45,379 nucleotides of DNA from an uncultured Prevotella sp. (GTDB lineage: Bacteria; Bacteroidota; Bacteroidia; Bacteroidales; Bacteroidaceae), in contig CAJOIW010000014.1 of the NCBI GenBank assembly GCA_905234845.1, positions 1 to 45,379 on the forward strand, read 5' to 3'. Numbering within the stretch: position 1 is the first letter of the stretch; every line of letters starts with the position of its first letter. A program made the translations under genes and the position numbers. This document shows, piece by piece, positions 43,293-45,379 of the stretch. The notes beneath the pieces are model-generated. The model had not been told where the DNA came from. It saw nothing but the letters and a program-made list of their open reading frames with translations, and made no database searches.

Positions 43293-43596
43293 AAAGAACG
43301 GAAAGTGAAGCGCAAAGAATGAGTTAACAGGCTGAACAGCAACGTTTTACAATGCCCCGTCGCTGCGGGCTTATCTTTTCTTCTCTGGACTGTCAGTCCA
43401 CTTGCCCCGTAGCATCCCCGTAGCGATGTTAAAATTCTCGCCACCAACAGCGTGTTTTTTAACATTCTCGCTCAGTCGCTTAGAAAATATCTTCCCTCAT
43501 TTTTATAATTCTGTCATCCGCCATAATAAAAAACGGTATATTTACACTTTCTGCAAATATACCGTCAGTATAGTAGTTGCGAAAATACACTTACTC

Positions 43597-43932
43597 TCAA
43601 ATGTTATGCTTTTGACCTGCTACCGACCATGTTCTGAATGTACTGGCCACTTTTTCTTCCAGTTCCTCCTTACTATCGGCCTCCAAATCGATTATAGACC
43701 GTTTAAGATTATTTACTACATGAGCAGTGTAACGTCCGTCAAGATAATAAGCATAAACAACCCGATCACCTTCCGATACAGGAGTTACATCCAAATCTAT
43801 AAAAGGACTGTCAAAGACAACAGAGCGACCACGTTGTCCGCTCGTCATTCTTACAAGTACTTCCTTAAAAATTAAGCATAGAACAATGATTAGAACCACA
43901 ATTCCTGCCCATGTAGGTAAAGAGTAAATCAT
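43597..43932 (-). CDS. Small single-pass membrane protein
   Basis: A 111-residue protein with one N-terminal membrane segment (WAGIVVLIIVLCLIFKEVLV) and a soluble C-terminal part with a beta-alpha pattern (RVVYAYYLDGRYTAHVVNNL, then DLEADSKEELEEKVASTF). The charge pattern would leave the C-terminal part in the cytoplasm or periplasm; I cannot decide which. No family is recognised. It lies downstream of the repeat lipoprotein on the same strand, 61 nt away, and may share its transcript. Confidence 0.6.
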   Translation of the reverse strand: MIYSLPTWAGIVVLIIVLCLIFKEVLVRMTSGQRGRSVVFDSPFIDLDVTPVSEGDRVVYAYYLDGRYTAHVVNNLKRSIIDLEADSKEELEEKVASTFRTWSVAGQKHNI

Positions 43933-43993
43933 ATCCCTGTCTCTTCTATTCTTTTACACCGTAGAGATAATCATATACCAGCAAGTTCTTTGT

Positions 43994-44629
43994 TCAAAAA
44001 CTGAAGAATCCGTAGAAGTAAAGGACGGCGGCCCATGTCCGTTTCGTCATGTTACGTGCCTCGCCTATGCGGGAGCCGTTCTTGTAGATGTCGCCGTTTG
44101 AGCGCACCTCACCTATGCGGCGCCCGTCTTCGTAGATATCACCGTTTGAGCGTACCTCGCCTACACGGCGCCCGCTCTTGTAGATATCGCCATTGGAGCG
44201 AATCTCGCCAGCCCGCGATCCGCGCACGTAGATGTCGCCGTTGCTGCGTAGCTCACCTACCCGTGATCCGTTGATATACACGTCGCCGTTTGTGCGAATC
44301 TCGCCCACTTTGCGACCGCCGTAATACAGGTCGGTAGTGCTTTGCATGGTGGTGGTTGTCGATGTGGTGGAAGAACTTGTAGCGGTCGTACTGCTTGTCG
44401 TGGTTGTACTGCTTGTCGTGGTCGTGGTTGTCGGCTGAGACGTCGTGGTCGTCGACGATGATGGTGAGTACACTCCCGTGTTCGGATAGGTTCCCGTGTT
44501 CGTGAGAATCGGGCCGACGGCGTTTACCACGCGATTGATGTCGTACATGGTGCCTGACAGTGAGGTGCACGAGAGTGTCACCATGGCAACACTCAGACAG
44601 GCAAACAATATAAAAATCTTATTTTTCAT
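43994..44629 (-). CDS. Lipoprotein with Thr-rich linker and 16-residue beta repeats
   Basis: A 211-residue predicted lipoprotein: lipobox Cys at LSC (residue 21). A disordered Thr/Ser linker (about 55-98, long runs of T and S) leads to about six tandem repeats of 16 residues (GSRVGELRSNGDIY type, about 100-195). Such repeats fit the small propeller-like fold annotated as 5-fold beta-flower in Bacteroidota proteins of unknown function. A short hydrophobic C-terminal segment (WAAVLYFYGFFSF) follows. The linker DNA is a near-perfect CCACCA/ACGACG-type low-complexity tract and could vary in length by slippage. It is probably surface or outer-membrane attached. Confidence 0.75.
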   Translation of the reverse strand: MKNKIFILFACLSVAMVTLSCTSLSGTMYDINRVVNAVGPILTNTGTYPNTGVYSPSSSTTTTSQPTTTTTTSSTTTTSSTTATSSSTTSTTTTMQSTTDLYYGGRKVGEIRTNGDVYINGSRVGELRSNGDIYVRGSRAGEIRSNGDIYKSGRRVGEVRSNGDIYEDGRRIGEVRSNGDIYKNGSRIGEARNMTKRTWAAVLYFYGFFSF

Positions 44630-44649
44630 ACTTTTTAATTAAAGGAGTT

Positions 44650-44720
44650 AAACCCCTCCTAACCTCCCCGAAGGAGAGGCACCAGCCCCCTCCCCTTGGG
44701 GGAGGGCTGGGGAGGGGTTG
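44650..44720. repeat. GC-rich palindromic repeats between the lipoprotein and glutaminase-like genes
   Basis: Two units: aacctccccgaaggagagg and ccctccccttgggggaggg, ending in ggggaggggtt. They lie in the intergenic space here, immediately after the stop of the minus-strand gene at 44725. Confidence 0.85.
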
Positions 44721-44724
44721 TAGG

Positions 44725-45379
44725 TTAGGAGTTTTTTTTCATCTTGTCGGCGAGGACTTTCATCCAGAAGCCGCCGATGACACTGCGGGCCTTGAAGCCG
44801 ACCATGATGCCGGTCTTCGTGTCGTACCAGTCGCTGGTGGGCACGCGGCTCTCGGTTTCGTTCATGTAGTCCCACAGGGGATCAACAAATTTCAGGAAGG
44901 TCTTGTTGTCGTCGGCCATGGCTGCCGTCCACATGATCCAGTCGTTCTTCGTGTAGTCCTTACGGATGTCGAGCGGCAGACCGTATTTGTTCTGCTTCGT
45001 GAGGTAGTATTTGATCTCACGCTCCATGGCCTTGTTGGGGAAGATATTGATGCCCCAGAGCTTGTCCCATACCATGTTGTACTTCTGGCTCCACGTGTTC
45101 TCGCGGTCGAAGGCCAGCCGGTAGTGGTCGCCCTCTCGAGCGTCCTGCTCCCACTTCGCGGCCATCGTCTTCGCCGTCTGCATGTACTTGTCGTAGGTGG
45201 CCTGATCGCCCTTCATCTTCGCCATCTCGGCAAAGCCTGCCACACCCATGATGGCCTTGATGCTGAGGTTGCAGTTGTGTGCCCAGTGACCGGCGAAGTC
45301 GTCGGTGCAGAGCTGGTTCGACGGGTCTTGTCCGTTCTCCACGAGGTAGTCGGTCCAGGTCTTCATGATGTCCCAGTAC
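44725..45379 (-). CDS. C-terminal part of a glutaminase-like (DUF4965/GtaA-type) exported protein
   Basis: The frame is open to the right edge, so only the last 218 residues are seen. The segment CTDDFAGHWAHNCNLSIKAI and the following IMGVAGFAEMAKMKG match the alpha/alpha-barrel region of glutaminase A-type proteins (DUF4965/DUF1793), as do YNMVWDKLWGINIFP and NKYGLPLDIRKDYTKNDW. In Bacteroidota these proteins occur in polysaccharide or glycan utilisation settings, and real glutaminase activity is not assured. The C terminus (ADKMKKNS) is followed within 5 nt by GC-rich repeats. Confidence 0.85.
   Translation of the reverse strand, partial: YWDIMKTWTDYLVENGQDPSNQLCTDDFAGHWAHNCNLSIKAIMGVAGFAEMAKMKGDQATYDKYMQTAKTMAAKWEQDAREGDHYRLAFDRENTWSQKYNMVWDKLWGINIFPNKAMEREIKYYLTKQNKYGLPLDIRKDYTKNDWIMWTAAMADDNKTFLKFVDPLWDYMNETESRVPTSDWYDTKTGIMVGFKARSVIGGFWMKVLADKMKKNS

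Overview
The window looks like chromosomal DNA of a Bacteroidales bacterium, most likely a Prevotella-like member of the Prevotellaceae. The evidence is the many TAnnTTTG promoter boxes of the Bacteroidota sigma factor, the b558-type succinate dehydrogenase/fumarate reductase operon, a long (491 aa) signal peptidase I, a GH115 xylan alpha-glucuronidase with a PGIYI-type C-terminal tail, and YARHG, DUF4369, DUF3160 and DUF4965-type exported proteins. The genus is inference; no rRNA is present.

Layout. 1-2047: a gene start at the left edge, an exported protein on the minus strand, and a MntA/HepT toxin-antitoxin pair. 2064-8566: a tightly packed plus-strand operon of exported proteins (YARHG; DUF4369/thioredoxin-like; a small DGDG-motif protein; DUF3160; CapA). 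8567-9998: a structured leader RNA and a low-GC exported protein. 10647-14138: sdhC-sdhA-sdhB, closed by a strong terminator. 14313-15377: an acyltransferase-3 membrane protein. 15378-16549: a second copy of the structured leader RNA and another low-GC exported protein. 16649-21598: AlkD-like and TfoX-like genes, an S41 protease, tRNA-Asn with a duplicated 3' end, and two minus-strand genes. 21805-23341: small hypothetical genes. 23403-29378: a restriction-modification locus (GIY-YIG/helicase protein and Eco57I-type methyltransferase) with a VapBC-like pair on the opposite strand between the two genes. 29379-31042: a long non-coding stretch with the methyltransferase leader, a dispersed repeat and a large nested palindrome. 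31043-35947: housekeeping genes dapB, lepB, a WbqC-family gene, ruvB, coaD, ybeY. 35975-43014: SGNH hydrolase, RmuC, uracil-DNA glycosylase-like protein, GH115. 43597-45379: a membrane protein, a repeat-containing lipoprotein and the C-terminal part of a glutaminase-like (DUF4965) protein.

The strongest unexplained signal is a block of about 310 nt present twice (8709-9020 and 15523-15834). Each copy sits between a promoter and an unrelated AT-rich gene for an exported protein. Sequence changes between the copies preserve base pairing in at least two helices. Each copy ends in a terminator-like hairpin that competes with an upstream helix and lies 13-19 nt before the start codon. This is the architecture of a cis-acting RNA switch or of an RNA-plus-protein cassette; I cannot match it to a named RNA family.

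A second theme is short GC-rich palindromic repeats that have entered reading frames and extended proteins (AlkD-like, RmuC, UDG-like, GH115, the 4812 gene, CapA), plus a separate four-copy intergenic repeat family of about 110 nt.
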